Shown piece after piece: positions 55,745-64,000 of a stretch of 64,000 bases of DNA. The stretch comes from Laribacter hongkongensis DSM 14985. Its GTDB lineage: Bacteria > Pseudomonadota > Gammaproteobacteria > Burkholderiales > Aquaspirillaceae. Below the pieces are notes generated by a model. It made no database searches, had not been told where the DNA came from, and was given only the letters and a program-made list of their open reading frames with translations. The DNA lies in the NCBI RefSeq assembly GCF_000423285.1, contig NZ_AUHR01000004.1, forward strand, positions 186,001 to 250,000. The letters are read 5' to 3'. The position numbers and the translations under genes are program-made. Within the stretch, counting starts at the first letter, position 1; every line of letters begins with the position of its first letter.

Positions 55745-56643
55745 GCCTTGTTCTCCCCGTCGTCGTTCTTGCCGGCCGGCTTGTCCTCTTCATCGTCCTC
55801 GGCCTTGTTGGGGCCGACGCCGATGTAGTGGAAGAAGCCGAAGAGACCGGCCGCAGCAATGCCGACCGTGGCCAGCGGCTTGAGCAGACCTTTCCACAGG
55901 CCGACGGCCGGACTGATGGCCGGGTCTTTCTGCAGGTTGCTGTAAAGCTCCGGCTTGTCGGCATGGTGCAGCACGTACATGACGTGCGTGCCGCCCACGC
56001 CGGCCGGATCGTACAGGCCGGCGTTCTCGTAGCCGCGCGACTTGAGGTCGGCGATGCGCGTGTCGGCAAAGACCTTCATGTCCTCCTTCGAGCCAAAGCG
56101 GATCGCCCCGGTCGGACAGGTCTTGACGCAGGCCGGCTCCTGGCCGACCGCAACGCGGTCGGAGCACAGGGTGCACTTGTAGGCCTTGTTGTCCTCGGCG
56201 TTGATGCGGGGCACGTTGAACGGACAGCCGGCGATGCAGTAGCCGCAGCCAATGCAGTTTTCCTGCTGGAAATCCACGATGCCGTTGGCGTACTTGATGA
56301 TGGCGCCAGGGCTCGGACAGGCCTTGAGACAACCAGGGTCGTCACAGTGCATGCAGCCGTCCTTGCGGATCAGCCATTCGAGCTTGCCGTTTTCCTCGAC
56401 CTCGTTGTACCGCATCACCGTCCACGATTTTGCGGTCAGGTCGGCCGGGTTGTCGTAGACGCCGGTGTTGTTGCCGATGTCGTCACGCAGGTCGTTCCAT
56501 TCCGAACAGGCTACCTGGCAGGCCTTGCAGCCGATGCAGCTCGAAACGTCGATGAGCTTGGCGACTTCGGTGGTCTTGCGGACCTGCGGTGCCGGTGTCG
56601 GGCTGGCGGAGCGGCGGACAATGTCCAGCGATTGCAGTGCCAT
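55741..56643 (-). CDS. fdnH: formate dehydrogenase-N beta subunit (four [4Fe-4S] ferredoxin)
   Basis: 300 residues. Four cysteine clusters are visible: [41 protein letters not shown], and [23 protein letters not shown]-terminal membrane helix (about 258-277) anchors it to the periplasmic side, as in E. coli FdnH (294 residues). It moves electrons from FdnG to FdnI. GGAGG lies before the ATG. Confidence 0.96.
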   Translation of the reverse strand: MALQSLDIVRRSASPTPAPQVRKTTEVAKLIDVSSCIGCKACQVACSEWNDLRDDIGNNTGVYDNPADLTAKSWTVMRYNEVEENGKLEWLIRKDGCMHCDDPGCLKACPSPGAIIKYANGIVDFQQENCIGCGYCIAGCPFNVPRINAEDNKAYKCTLCSDRVAVGQEPACVKTCPTGAIRFGSKEDMKVFADTRIADLKSRGYENAGLYDPAGVGGTHVMYVLHHADKPELYSNLQKDPAISPAVGLWKGLLKPLATVGIAAAGLFGFFHYIGVGPNKAEDDEEDKPAGKNDDGENKA

Positions 56644-56653
56644 ATTGTCCTCC

Positions 56654-59600
56654 TTATGCCTTCTCGACGTTCACGAGGAACGTCTTGAATTCCGGCGTCT
56701 GCGTGTTGGCGTCACCCACGAACGGCGTCAGCGTGTTGGCAATGAAGCCTTTTTTCGCCACCCCTTCGTAGCCCCAGTGGATCGGAATGCCGATGTGATG
56801 CACCGGCTTGCCGTCGACCGTCAGCGGCTTGATGCGCTTGGTGACCACTGCCTTGGCCTTGATGTAGCCGCGGTTGGAGGACACCTTGACCGTGTCGCCG
56901 TGGGCGATGCCCTTTTCCCGGGCCAGCACTTCGCCGATTTCGACGAACTGCTCGGGCTGGGTGATGGCGTTCAGGCGCGAGTTCTTGGTCCAGTAGTGGA
57001 AGTGCTCGGTCAGGCGGTAGGTGGTACCGACGTACGGGAACTTCTCGCTGGTGCCGAACTGGGCGCGGTCGTCCTTGAACACGCGGGCCGCCGGGTTGCT
57101 GACCACCTGCGGGTGCAGGGGGTTGGTGCCGATCGGGCTTTCAAACGGCTCGTAGTGCTCGGGGAAGGGGCCTTCGGCCATCTTGTCGAGCGCAAAGAGG
57201 CGTCCCATGCCTTCGGGCTGCATGATGAACGGGTTCATCGCGCTGCCCGGCGCTTCGTCGGCCTTGAAGTCGGCCACGTCGCCACCGGTCCATTTTTCGC
57301 CGTTCCACTTGAGCTGGCAGCGGGCGGGATCCCACGGCTTGCCGTCGCGGTCCATCGAGGCACGGTTGTAGATGATGCGGCGGTTGGCCGGCCATGCCCA
57401 CGACCAGCCCGGCGTGTTGCCAAGACCGGTGTCGGTGTTGTCGCGGCGGGCCATCTGGTTGCCGGCCTGGGTCCAGCTGCCGGTGAAGATCCAGCAGCCG
57501 CTGGCGGTGGTGCCGTCGCCTTGCAGGTGGGCGAAGGTGGACAGCTGTTCGCCTTTGCGGGCGAGGAACCTGGTCGGGTCCTTCGGGTCCGGCAGGTCGG
57601 CCAGTGCCTTGCCGTTGAGTTCCTTGGCCAGTTCTTCGGCGCTGGGCTCGTGCGGGTCGCGGTACTGCCACGACAGGTTGAGCACCGGGTCGGGCAGGGC
57701 GCCGCCTTCCTTGGCGTAGGCTGCCTTGAGCTGCTGGTAGATGCCGGACATGATTTCGACGTCGGTCCTGGCTTCTCCCGGTGCGTCAGCGCCCTTCCAG
57801 TGCCATTGCAGCCAGCGGCCGGAGTTGACGATGGCGCCTTCTTCCTCGGCAAAACAGGTGGTCGGCAGGCGGAAGACTTCGGTCTGGATGTCTTCGGTCT
57901 TGACGTCGTTCTGCTCGCCGTGGTTTTTCCAGAAAGTGGACGTGTCGGTGACCAGCGGGTCCATGATGACCAGGAACTTGAGCTTCGACAGCGACTCGAT
58001 GACCTTGTTCTTGTTCGGGAACGAGGCGACCGGGTTGAAGCCCTGGCACATGTAGCCGTTGATCTTGCCCTGGTGCATCAGCTCGAACACTTGCAGCACG
58101 TCGTAGGACTTGTCCCACTTGGGCAGCCAGTCAAACGCCCAGTTGTTCTCGGCAGTGGCGGCGTTGCCGTAGAAGGCCTTCATCAGGCTGACGAAGAACT
58201 TCGGCGTGTTCTGCCAGTAGTTCATCTGGCCCGGCAGCCATTCCTTGGGCGTCGATTTGGCCAGGTAGTCCTCGTAGCCGGCGACTTTTTCGTTCGGCAG
58301 GTTGAGGTAGCCCGGCAGGTTGGTCGACAGCAGGCCAAGGTCGGTCAGACCCTGGATGTTGGAGTGGCCGCGCAGGGCGTTCACGCCGCCACCCGGCATG
58401 CCCATGTTGCCCAGCAGGAGCTGGATCATGGCCATGGTGCGGATGTTCTGCGAGCCGATCGAGTGCTGGGTCCAGCCCAGGGCATACAGGAAGGTTGCCA
58501 CCTTGTCCGGCCGGGCGCATTCGCCCAGCATTTCGCAGACCTGCAGGAACTGTTCCTGCGGGGTGCCGGTGACGTTGCTGACCACTTCCGGGGTGTAGCG
58601 GGCGTAGTGGGCCTTGAGCAGGTTCCACACGCAGCGCGGGTTGGCCAGCGTGTCGTCGCGCAGCGCGTAGCCGTTTTCGTCGCGCTGGTAGTCCCAGCTC
58701 GATTTGTCGGCGTACTTGGCCTTGTCGGCATCCCAGCCGGAGAACAGGCCGTCGTTGAACGCGAAGTCGTCACGCACCAGAAGGGCTGCGTTGGTGTACT
58801 GCCTGACGTATTCCCAGTTGATCTTGTCGTTGCTGATCAGCCAGTTGATGACGCCGCCGAGGAAGGCGATGTCGGTACCGGAACGGATCGGGGCGTAATA
58901 GTCGGCCACCGATGCGGAACGGGTGAAACGCGGGTCGACCACGACGAGCCTGGCGCCGCGGGTCTGCTTGGCTTCCACAACCCAGCGGAATCCGACCGGG
59001 TGGGCTTCGGCTGCGTTGCCGCCCATGATGACGACGAGGTCGGCATTCTTGATGTCAACCCAGTGGTTGGTCATGGCGCCACGGCCAAACGAAGGGGCAA
59101 GACTTGCCACCGTCGGGCCGTGTCAGACACGTGCTTGGTTGTCGATGCTCAGCATGCCGAGGCTGCGGATGACCTTGTGGGTCAGCCAGCCGGCCTCGTT
59201 GGAAGATGCGGATGCGGCCAGAAAGCCGGTGGTGGTCCAGCGGTTGACGGTCTGGCCGTCTGCGTTGGTGGCCACGAAGTTGGCGTCGCGGTCGGCCTTC
59301 ATGTGACGGGCGATGCGCTCGAAGGCTTCATCCCAGCTGATGCGCTTCCACTCGTTGCTGCCGGCTTCGCGCACTTCCGGATACTTGAGCCGGTTGGGGC
59401 TGTGGATGAAGTCGAGCAGGCCAGCGCCCTTGGGGCACAGTGCGCCGCGGCTGACCGGATGGTCCGGGTCGCCCTCGATGTGAAAGATTTCCGCCTTTGC
59501 GTTTTTGGCACCGTCACCGAGGCTGTACATCAGAATGCCACAGCCAACGGAACAATACGGACAGGTGTTGCGGGTTTCGGTCGCGCGCGCGATCTTGTAG

Positions 59601-59710
59601 GCGCGGACATCAGCAAATGCCGTGGCGGGAGCGACTCCCATTGCGGCAAGGCTGGACCCGGCAACACCGCCCGCGCAGATCTTGAAGAACTGCCGTCGGT
59701 TTACCTGCAT
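56654..59710 (-). CDS. fdnG: formate dehydrogenase-N alpha subunit, selenocysteine-containing
   Basis: 1018 residues read through one in-frame TGA (59125-59123). The start is ATG 59710, where the Tat signal [12 protein letters not shown] begins. The [4Fe-4S] motif is CPYCSVGCG (residues 50-58), with a fourth Cys in GALCPKG. With this start the TGA is codon 196, exactly the position of Sec196 in E. coli FdnG, in the context DNQARV[24 protein letters not shown]. The Sec ligates Mo/W bis-MGD. Sequence similarity to E. coli FdnG continues to the end. Ordinary gene callers split it at 59123. It oxidises formate in the periplasm. selA and selB are in the same window. Confidence 0.97.
59080..59122 (-). 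promoter_or_regulatory. bacterial SECIS element in fdnG
   Basis: Directly after the TGA the mRNA can fold. CACGGCC (59122-59116) pairs with GGCCGTG (59086-59080), and an apical stem GGCAA/TTGCC closes a GTC loop. The spacing and the small apical loop fit the SelB-binding hairpin of E. coli fdnG. Confidence 0.85.
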
Positions 59711-59980
59711 GGAATGTGTCTCCATTTGGTCTCGTTGCATGCGCTGGTTTTGTTGGACCTGCCGGCATGGGGCAGGGGCTGCGCCGTGCGCAGTTCGGGC
59801 AGCTAACCGGAATGGTATCGGACTGCGTGGCGCATGCCAAAGCCGGAAGGTGGTTTTTTCGACTGTTCCTGCGCCCTTTTATGGCTGAAGGTCGTAAAGA
59901 AGAATTTCAGCCAGGTCGAATGAACTGTCTCCGTTGGCCTGGCACCCCGGCAGCAGGACAGAACGGAGTAGACTGCACAC

Positions 59981-60826
59981 ATGCAGAATTTTCCTTTTTC
60001 CGGTTGTCCGGTGCCTGTCGCCGGAGAGGTGTCGATGGCACCGGCGCAGAGACTTGACGTGGTGCGGCTGCGTGATGGCCTGCTGGTGGACGAGCAGGAC
60101 ACCGTGGCGGCCGAGGTGCCGGTGGCACTGGTCTTCAACGGTATTTCGCATGCGGTCATGATGTGCACTCCGGAGGATCTGGAGGACTTCGCGACCGGAT
60201 TCAGTCTGAGCGAGGGCATCGTTCCGGACCTGACGGCCTTGTATGACATCGAGGTGGTGCCGGTGGTGAGCGGCATTGAGGTACGGATCGAGCTGGCTGC
60301 CGGGTGTTTCAGTGCGCTGAAGGACCGGCGCCGGCAGCTGAGCGGGCGTACCGGTTGCGGACTGTGCGGTGTGGAGAGCCTGCAGCAGGCCATCCGCCCG
60401 GTCAGGCCGGTTCCCCGGCAACTGAAGATCAGTCAGGGAGCATTGCAGGCGGCGATGGCCGGCCTGCCGGCCTGCCAGGTGCTGGCGCGGGAAACCGGCG
60501 CCACACATGCCGCAGCATGGTGTACCCCGGACGGGCAGATCCTTGCCGTGCGCGAAGATGTCGGGCGGCATGTGGCGCTCGACAAGCTGATCGGTATGCG
60601 GGCGCGACAGGGATGGAGCGACGGATTCGTGATCGTGACCAGTCGTGCCAGCTACGAAATGGTTCACAAAGTTGCCGAGGTGGGGGTCGAGCTGCTGGCG
60701 GCCATCTCGGCACCGACGGCACTGGCGGTGGATCTGGCACACGCGGCGGGCCTGACGCTGGCGGGTTTCGTACGGGGTGAGCGGGCGGTGGTTTACGCCG
60801 GGGCCGGTCGTCTGGTGACGGGCTAA
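59981..60826 (+). CDS. fdhD: formate dehydrogenase sulfurtransferase FdhD
   Basis: 281 residues. The C-x-x-C in GRTGCGLCGVESLQQA accepts persulfide sulfur from IscS, and MCTPEDLEDFATGFSLSEGI and REDVGRHVALDKLIG are family blocks. FdhD passes sulfur to the Mo-bisMGD cofactor of formate dehydrogenase. It diverges from fdnGHI-fdhE, so the whole maturation set is together. The start may be 59981 or the later ATG at 60035. Confidence 0.95.
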   Translation: MQNFPFSGCPVPVAGEVSMAPAQRLDVVRLRDGLLVDEQDTVAAEVPVALVFNGISHAVMMCTPEDLEDFATGFSLSEGIVPDLTALYDIEVVPVVSGIEVRIELAAGCFSALKDRRRQLSGRTGCGLCGVESLQQAIRPVRPVPRQLKISQGALQAAMAGLPACQVLARETGATHAAAWCTPDGQILAVREDVGRHVALDKLIGMRARQGWSDGFVIVTSRASYEMVHKVAEVGVELLAAISAPTALAVDLAHAAGLTLAGFVRGERAVVYAGAGRLVTG

Positions 60827-61013
60827 TGCCTTGACCTTCATGGGCTTGCAGCTCACAACGTGAATCCGCCGGGTTCCCGGCCGGTTTCCACTTTGGCTAG
60901 ATGCGCCGGAAGGCGCGGCTGTAAACGGTTTACGCCGCTATCATTTTGCTGGTTGATGTGGTAAGAATCCCGGACGATTTTCGTTTTCTCTTACCCAACT
61001 TTCCTACAGCAAC

Positions 61014-62237
61014 ATGGCACTCATCGTTCAGAAGTACGGCGGTACGTCGGTGGGCTCGACAGAGCGCATCAAGAACGTCGCCCGCCGCGTCGCCAAGTGG
61101 AAGGCGCAAGGTCATGATCTGGTCATCGTCGTATCGGCGATGAGCGGAGAAACCAACCGTCTTCTTGGTCTGGCCCGCGACATCCAGTCATCCCCCGATC
61201 CGCGCGAGCTTGACGTCATTGCGTCGACCGGCGAGCAGGTCACCATTGCCCTGCTGACCATGGCATTGAAGGAAATCGGTGTGGACGCTGTCAGCTACAC
61301 CGGTTGGCAGATGCCGATGCTGACGGACAATTCGTTTACCAAGGCGCGTATCCAGTCGATTGCCGAAGGCCGGATGCGTACCGACCTGAATGCTGGCCGG
61401 GTGCTGGTCGTGGCCGGCTTCCAGGGCATCGACGAGGACGGCAACATCACCACGCTGGGGCGTGGTGGCTCCGACACGTCGGCCGTGGCGATTGCTGCGG
61501 CGCTGAAGGCGGACGAGTGCCAGATCTACACCGATGTGGACGGGGTCTACACCACCGACCCGCGCGTGGTGGAAAACGCCCGCCGCCTGAAAACCATCAC
61601 CTTTGAGGAAATGCTGGAACTGGCGTCGCTGGGTTCCAAGGTATTGCAGATCCGCTCGGTGGAGTTTGCCGGCAAGTACAAGGTGCGCCTGCGTGTGCTG
61701 TCCTCGTTTGAAGAGGAAGGCGAGGGTACGCTGATCACGTTTGAGGAAGATGAGAATATGGAAAAGGCCGTCGTCGCCGGTATTGCGTTCGACCGTAACG
61801 AAGCTCGCATCAATGTGAAGGGTGTGCCGGACAAGCCGGGCATTGCCTATCAGATTCTGGGGCCGATTTCGGATGCCAACATCGAAGTCGACATGATCAT
61901 CCAGAACGTGGGTGACAACGGCACGACCGATTTCTCGTTTACCGTACCGCGTGGCGAGTACCAGAAGGCGCTGTCGATCCTGCGTGACCTGCAAGGCCAT
62001 CTGGGTGCGGCTGACATCAATGGTGATGACAAGATTGCCAAGGTGTCGATCGTCGGGGTGGGTATGCGTTCGCATTGCGGCATTGCCAGCACCATGTTCC
62101 GTACCCTCGCGGAAGAAGGCATCAACATCCAGCTGATCTCGACTTCCGAAATCAAGGTGTCGGTGCTGATCGACGAGAAGTATCTGGAGCTGGCTGTCCG
62201 GGTGCTGCACAAGGCTTTCGGGCTGGATCAGGCCTGA
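61014..62237 (+). CDS. lysC: aspartate kinase (LysC/Ask, ACT-domain regulated)
   Basis: 407 residues. ALIVQKYGGTSVGSTERIKN at the N-terminus, TLGRGGSDTSAVAIAAAL, and YTDVDGVYTTDPRVV belong to the kinase domain. Two ACT domains (about 265-400) sense lysine and threonine. At codon 249 there is an ATG (61758) before EKAVVAGIAFDRNEA, matching the start of the separate beta subunit in other aspartokinases of this type. It catalyses the first step of the lysine, methionine and threonine pathway. A strong terminator follows. Confidence 0.96.
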   Translation: MALIVQKYGGTSVGSTERIKNVARRVAKWKAQGHDLVIVVSAMSGETNRLLGLARDIQSSPDPRELDVIASTGEQVTIALLTMALKEIGVDAVSYTGWQMPMLTDNSFTKARIQSIAEGRMRTDLNAGRVLVVAGFQGIDEDGNITTLGRGGSDTSAVAIAAALKADECQIYTDVDGVYTTDPRVVENARRLKTITFEEMLELASLGSKVLQIRSVEFAGKYKVRLRVLSSFEEEGEGTLITFEEDENMEKAVVAGIAFDRNEARINVKGVPDKPGIAYQILGPISDANIEVDMIIQNVGDNGTTDFSFTVPRGEYQKALSILRDLQGHLGAADINGDDKIAKVSIVGVGMRSHCGIASTMFRTLAEEGINIQLISTSEIKVSVLIDEKYLELAVRVLHKAFGLDQA

Positions 62238-62250
62238 CGGTTCCTTGCCT

Positions 62251-62290
62251 GAAAGAAAACCGCACGAAAGCCGTGCGGTTTTTCTTTTTT
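62251..62290 (+). terminator. lysC terminator
   Basis: AACCGCACG (62258-62266) pairs with CGTGCGGTT (62272-62280). The flanking A-rich and T-rich tracts lengthen the stem, and a T-rich run follows. Confidence 0.9.
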
Positions 62291-62337
62291 GCATCAGTGG
62301 ATTGCCTGTCTGGTGAAATTGCAGCGTCAATATACTG

Positions 62338-62366
62338 TTGACGGTTTTTCCGTGTTTCCGTATATT
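62338..62366 (+). promoter_or_regulatory. sigma-70 promoter of tRNA-Ser
   Basis: TTGACG (62338-62343), 17-base spacer, TATATT (62361-62366), then the tRNA 15 bases later. Both boxes differ from consensus by one base. Confidence 0.8.
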
Positions 62367-62380
62367 TCGCGTCTCTCGAC

Positions 62381-62474
62381 GGAGAAATGGCCGAGAGGTC
62401 GAAGGCACTCCCCTGCTAAGGGAGCATACGGGCTAAAACCCGTATCGAGGGTTCGAATCCCTCTTTCTCCGCCA
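62381..62474 (+). tRNA. tRNA-Ser (anticodon GCT)
   Basis: 94 bases including encoded CCA. Acceptor GGAGAAA pairs with TTTCTCC, the anticodon arm CTCCCCTGCTAAGGGAG carries GCT, the long variable arm ATACGGGCTAAAACCCGTAT is typical of serine tRNA, and GGTTCGAATCC is the T loop. It reads AGC/AGU codons. A tyrosine recombinase lies just behind it, so its 3' end is the likely integration site. Confidence 0.97.
62452..62474. other. probable att core at the 3' end of tRNA-Ser
   Basis: The T loop to CCA end of the tRNA is where tyrosine-recombinase elements most often cross over, and foreign-looking sequence with an integrase gene starts right after it. The matching direct repeat at the other end of the element is beyond the window, so limits are a guess. 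Confidence 0.5.
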
Positions 62475-62483
62475 CAGAACACC

Positions 62484-62516
62484 AAGCCCTTGATTGGAAA
62501 CAGTCAGGGGCTTTTT
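62484..62516 (+). terminator. terminator after tRNA-Ser
   Basis: AAGCCCTTGA (62484-62493) pairs with TCAGGGGCTT (62504-62513, one G-U), followed by more T. It ends the tRNA transcript and separates it from the element. Confidence 0.7.
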
Positions 62517-62537
62517 GTTTGCCTGGATGGGGCCTGA

Positions 62538-62577
62538 GTCCCACATTGGTCCCACAAAAGTCCCACGTTGGTCCCAC
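62538..62577 (+). repeat. four GTCCCAC iterons at exact 11-bp spacing
   Basis: GTCCCAC begins at 62538, 62549, 62560 and 62571. The four bases between copies vary (ATTG, AAAA, GTTG). One copy per helical turn puts all sites on one face of DNA. The position between the att region and the integrase start suggests arm-type integrase sites or an autoregulatory/excisionase site. Confidence 0.75.
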
Positions 62578-62633
62578 AGTTTCGTGTTCGTGTGGGGCCG
62601 GCATGCGTCAGCCTGACAGGTAGCACTGACAGC

Positions 62634-64000
62634 ATGGCTCACATACGGCAAGGGTCCACACACAGTAGTTCCGGTAGTAAGTCTCCCATGATGCGTGTCA
62701 AGTTGCCCAACTGCCTCGGAGGGGCAGACTTGGCGTTTTCCCTCAAGAGGATTCCCGGCAAAAGGGATCAGGCGGCCTTCGTGCGTCATATATCAGCAAA
62801 GGTTGATATACTCGCTATCCGTTTGAAAAGAAGGGGAATCAAGTTGGGCAGCAGCGAGAAAATGCGTGAGAGCATCCTGAGAGACCTTGAGCATTTTGAG
62901 AGCGAATGCATCGCTGAGGGAAAGCTGTTTGATTTCCATGAGGACTTGATACCCGAGGTCGGCAACATTGCGGAAACCCTCGAATGGGCTGCGAATACGA
63001 TTGATCTTGATCTGAGCGATATTGGTGCGGTACGTGACCTTGAATTACGCAAGGGCCTGCACAGGCGCTCGGAGGCCAACCGGGCGAAGGCTGAGGTACT
63101 GCGGGGGAACTGGGGGCCTTTCCGTCAACTCAAGGAACGACTGCATTCCGAGAGGGCCGCAGAGGCAGCCGCAAAGGCCGTAGAGCGGCTGTCTGCCTTG
63201 CCTGAGGTAGTTGAGCCAACCGTCCCTGAAGTGCCCGCATACACCGTTCAAGAGGCCGTAATGGCATTCCTTGGAGAGAAGGAAGCCGGGAAGCTCGCAC
63301 CCAAGACAATGAGTGAGTATCGCACCTGGTATCCCGAGCTTGCCCAGCGAATCGGGCCTTACAGGAACCTGTGCGACGTTACCCGTGATGACCTCTTGGC
63401 GTGGCGTGATAAGTACCTCACAGGGGCGGCAAGTCAGGCCACGATGAACAAACAGCTAGGCAAGGTCGGGGCATTCTTCAAGTGGGCCTATGAGACCCAG
63501 AGGGGGAGGCTGCCGGTTCACTATCACAACCCGGCGGTGCGCCTGCATCCCCAGATCGGCAAGTCCGAGAAGGTGGCAGACCATGAGCAGCGTGAGCGTT
63601 GGAGTGATGAAGAATTGCAGGTCATCCTGAAGAAAGCCGGAGAGGCCGACTACACGACCAAATGGATGATTCGTATCGGGGTCTACACAGGTGCCCGCCT
63701 GAATGAGGTTGCCCAGCTTCACAAGGACGATATCCAGATCACCGAGGACGGTATTGTTGCCCTGCGGATTGATGACAAACACCCTGACCAGCGCCTGAAA
63801 ACCCGAGCGGCCCGCCGAGTCATCCCGTTAGGTTTCCCCGAGGCCATGCTTCGGGCCTTCATGAAAGAAGTTGAGGCCAATGGGGACCCTGAGCGGGTCT
63901 TTCCGAGGCTGACTTTCAGGGAAGCCGAAGAGTCTTACTCGAATTCAGCGGGGAAGCTGGTCAATGCCAAATTCCTGAAGTCCATCAGCAAAAGCAAGTC
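62634..64000 (+). CDS. tyrosine-type site-specific recombinase (integrase), 3' end beyond window
   Basis: An open frame of at least 455 codons from ATG 62634 (alternative ATG 62688) to the window edge. The N-terminal 200 residues are a charged helical region, and a core-binding SAM-like domain (TVQEAVMAFLGEKEAGKLAPKT to HNPAVRL) follows. The catalytic domain begins RWSDEELQVILKKA, with the first catalytic Arg in GVYTGARLNEVAQL (about Arg355) and the catalytic Lys in QRLKTRAARRVIPL. The H-x-x-R and Tyr motifs lie outside. Its place right after tRNA-Ser indicates it integrates a prophage or genomic island there. Confidence 0.9.
   Translation, partial: MAHIRQGSTHSSSGSKSPMMRVKLPNCLGGADLAFSLKRIPGKRDQAAFVRHISAKVDILAIRLKRRGIKLGSSEKMRESILRDLEHFESECIAEGKLFDFHEDLIPEVGNIAETLEWAANTIDLDLSDIGAVRDLELRKGLHRRSEANRAKAEVLRGNWGPFRQLKERLHSERAAEAAAKAVERLSALPEVVEPTVPEVPAYTVQEAVMAFLGEKEAGKLAPKTMSEYRTWYPELAQRIGPYRNLCDVTRDDLLAWRDKYLTGAASQATMNKQLGKVGAFFKWAYETQRGRLPVHYHNPAVRLHPQIGKSEKVADHEQRERWSDEELQVILKKAGEADYTTKWMIRIGVYTGARLNEVAQLHKDDIQITEDGIVALRIDDKHPDQRLKTRAARRVIPLGFPEAMLRAFMKEVEANGDPERVFPRLTFREAEESYSNSAGKLVNAKFLKSISKSK

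Noticed and set aside
56465-59806. A 1113-codon open frame antisense to the formate dehydrogenase genes
   Set aside because: It is a mirror of high GC at third codon positions. The opposite strand carries well-recognised fdnG and fdnH, and the antisense product has no family look.
62433-62789. Minus-strand frames over tRNA-Ser and the integrase start
   Set aside because: They overlap the tRNA and the iterons, and the plus-strand integrase frame is clearly coding.

Overview
The window is about 64 kb of high-GC chromosome. Gene content and order point to a betaproteobacterium of the order Neisseriales (Chromobacteriaceae), most like Laribacter. The supporting evidence is the betaproteobacterial flhB-flhA-flhF-flhG-fliA block, a phospholipase A1, an mpl ligase, an HdeA-type acid chaperone, and protein sequences that read as ordinary proteobacterial orthologues. 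The genus is an inference from reading; no database was searched. Most of the window is housekeeping core genome, broken by one AT-rich stretch (about 27.9-31.9 kb) and the start of an integrated element at the right edge (from about 62.5 kb).

Left part (1-18 kb). A truncated LysR regulator diverges from an lrgA/lrgB (cidA/cidB) holin-like pair. A barnase/barstar pair follows, in which the ribonuclease gene has an in-frame amber codon just after its signal peptide. Then come mrp, an mdfA drug exporter, metG, hdeA, two identical tRNA-Ala(GGC) genes, glyQ-orf-glyS, gmhB-plsC-metallopeptidase, gloA, an NhaD/CitT-type antiporter and mpl.

Middle (18-34 kb). A lytic transglycosylase, hyi plus a tartronate semialdehyde reductase-like gene, selA-selB, a flavodoxin-fold protein, an OmpA-type lipoprotein, a divergent pilin-like protein, two tandem GFA-family genes and an Asr-like basic periplasmic protein. 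The AT-rich stretch holds a three-lipoprotein operon (CsgG-like, DUF4810, DUF799). guaA and smpB follow, divergent from ratA-rnfH.

Right part (34-64 kb). The flagellar export and regulation block contains a frameshifted flhA. Next are thyA-folA, an alpha/beta hydrolase, an enoyl-CoA hydratase, pldA, and an NSS amino-acid transporter preceded by what reads as a ribosome-mediated transcription attenuator. Then recA-recX, prmB, argO/argP, a second enoyl-CoA hydratase, a TauE/SafE-like membrane protein, a formate dehydrogenase-N type operon (fdnG-fdnH-fdnI-fdhE, with fdhD divergent) and lysC. A tRNA-Ser(GCT) gene is used as an integration site: a tyrosine recombinase starts 160 bp beyond it and runs off the window.

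Three parts belong together functionally. selA and selB (20.5-23.9 kb) supply the machinery needed to read the in-frame UGA of fdnG (59.1 kb), whose SECIS hairpin is visible directly after the codon. fdhE and fdhD mature the same enzyme. The flagellar block should form an export gate, but flhA is broken. Candidate novelties, best first: the leader-peptide attenuator before the NSS transporter; the barnase gene with a stop-restart next to an intact barstar; the flhA lesion; the 11-bp-phased iterons next to the integrase; and the AT-rich lipoprotein operon.
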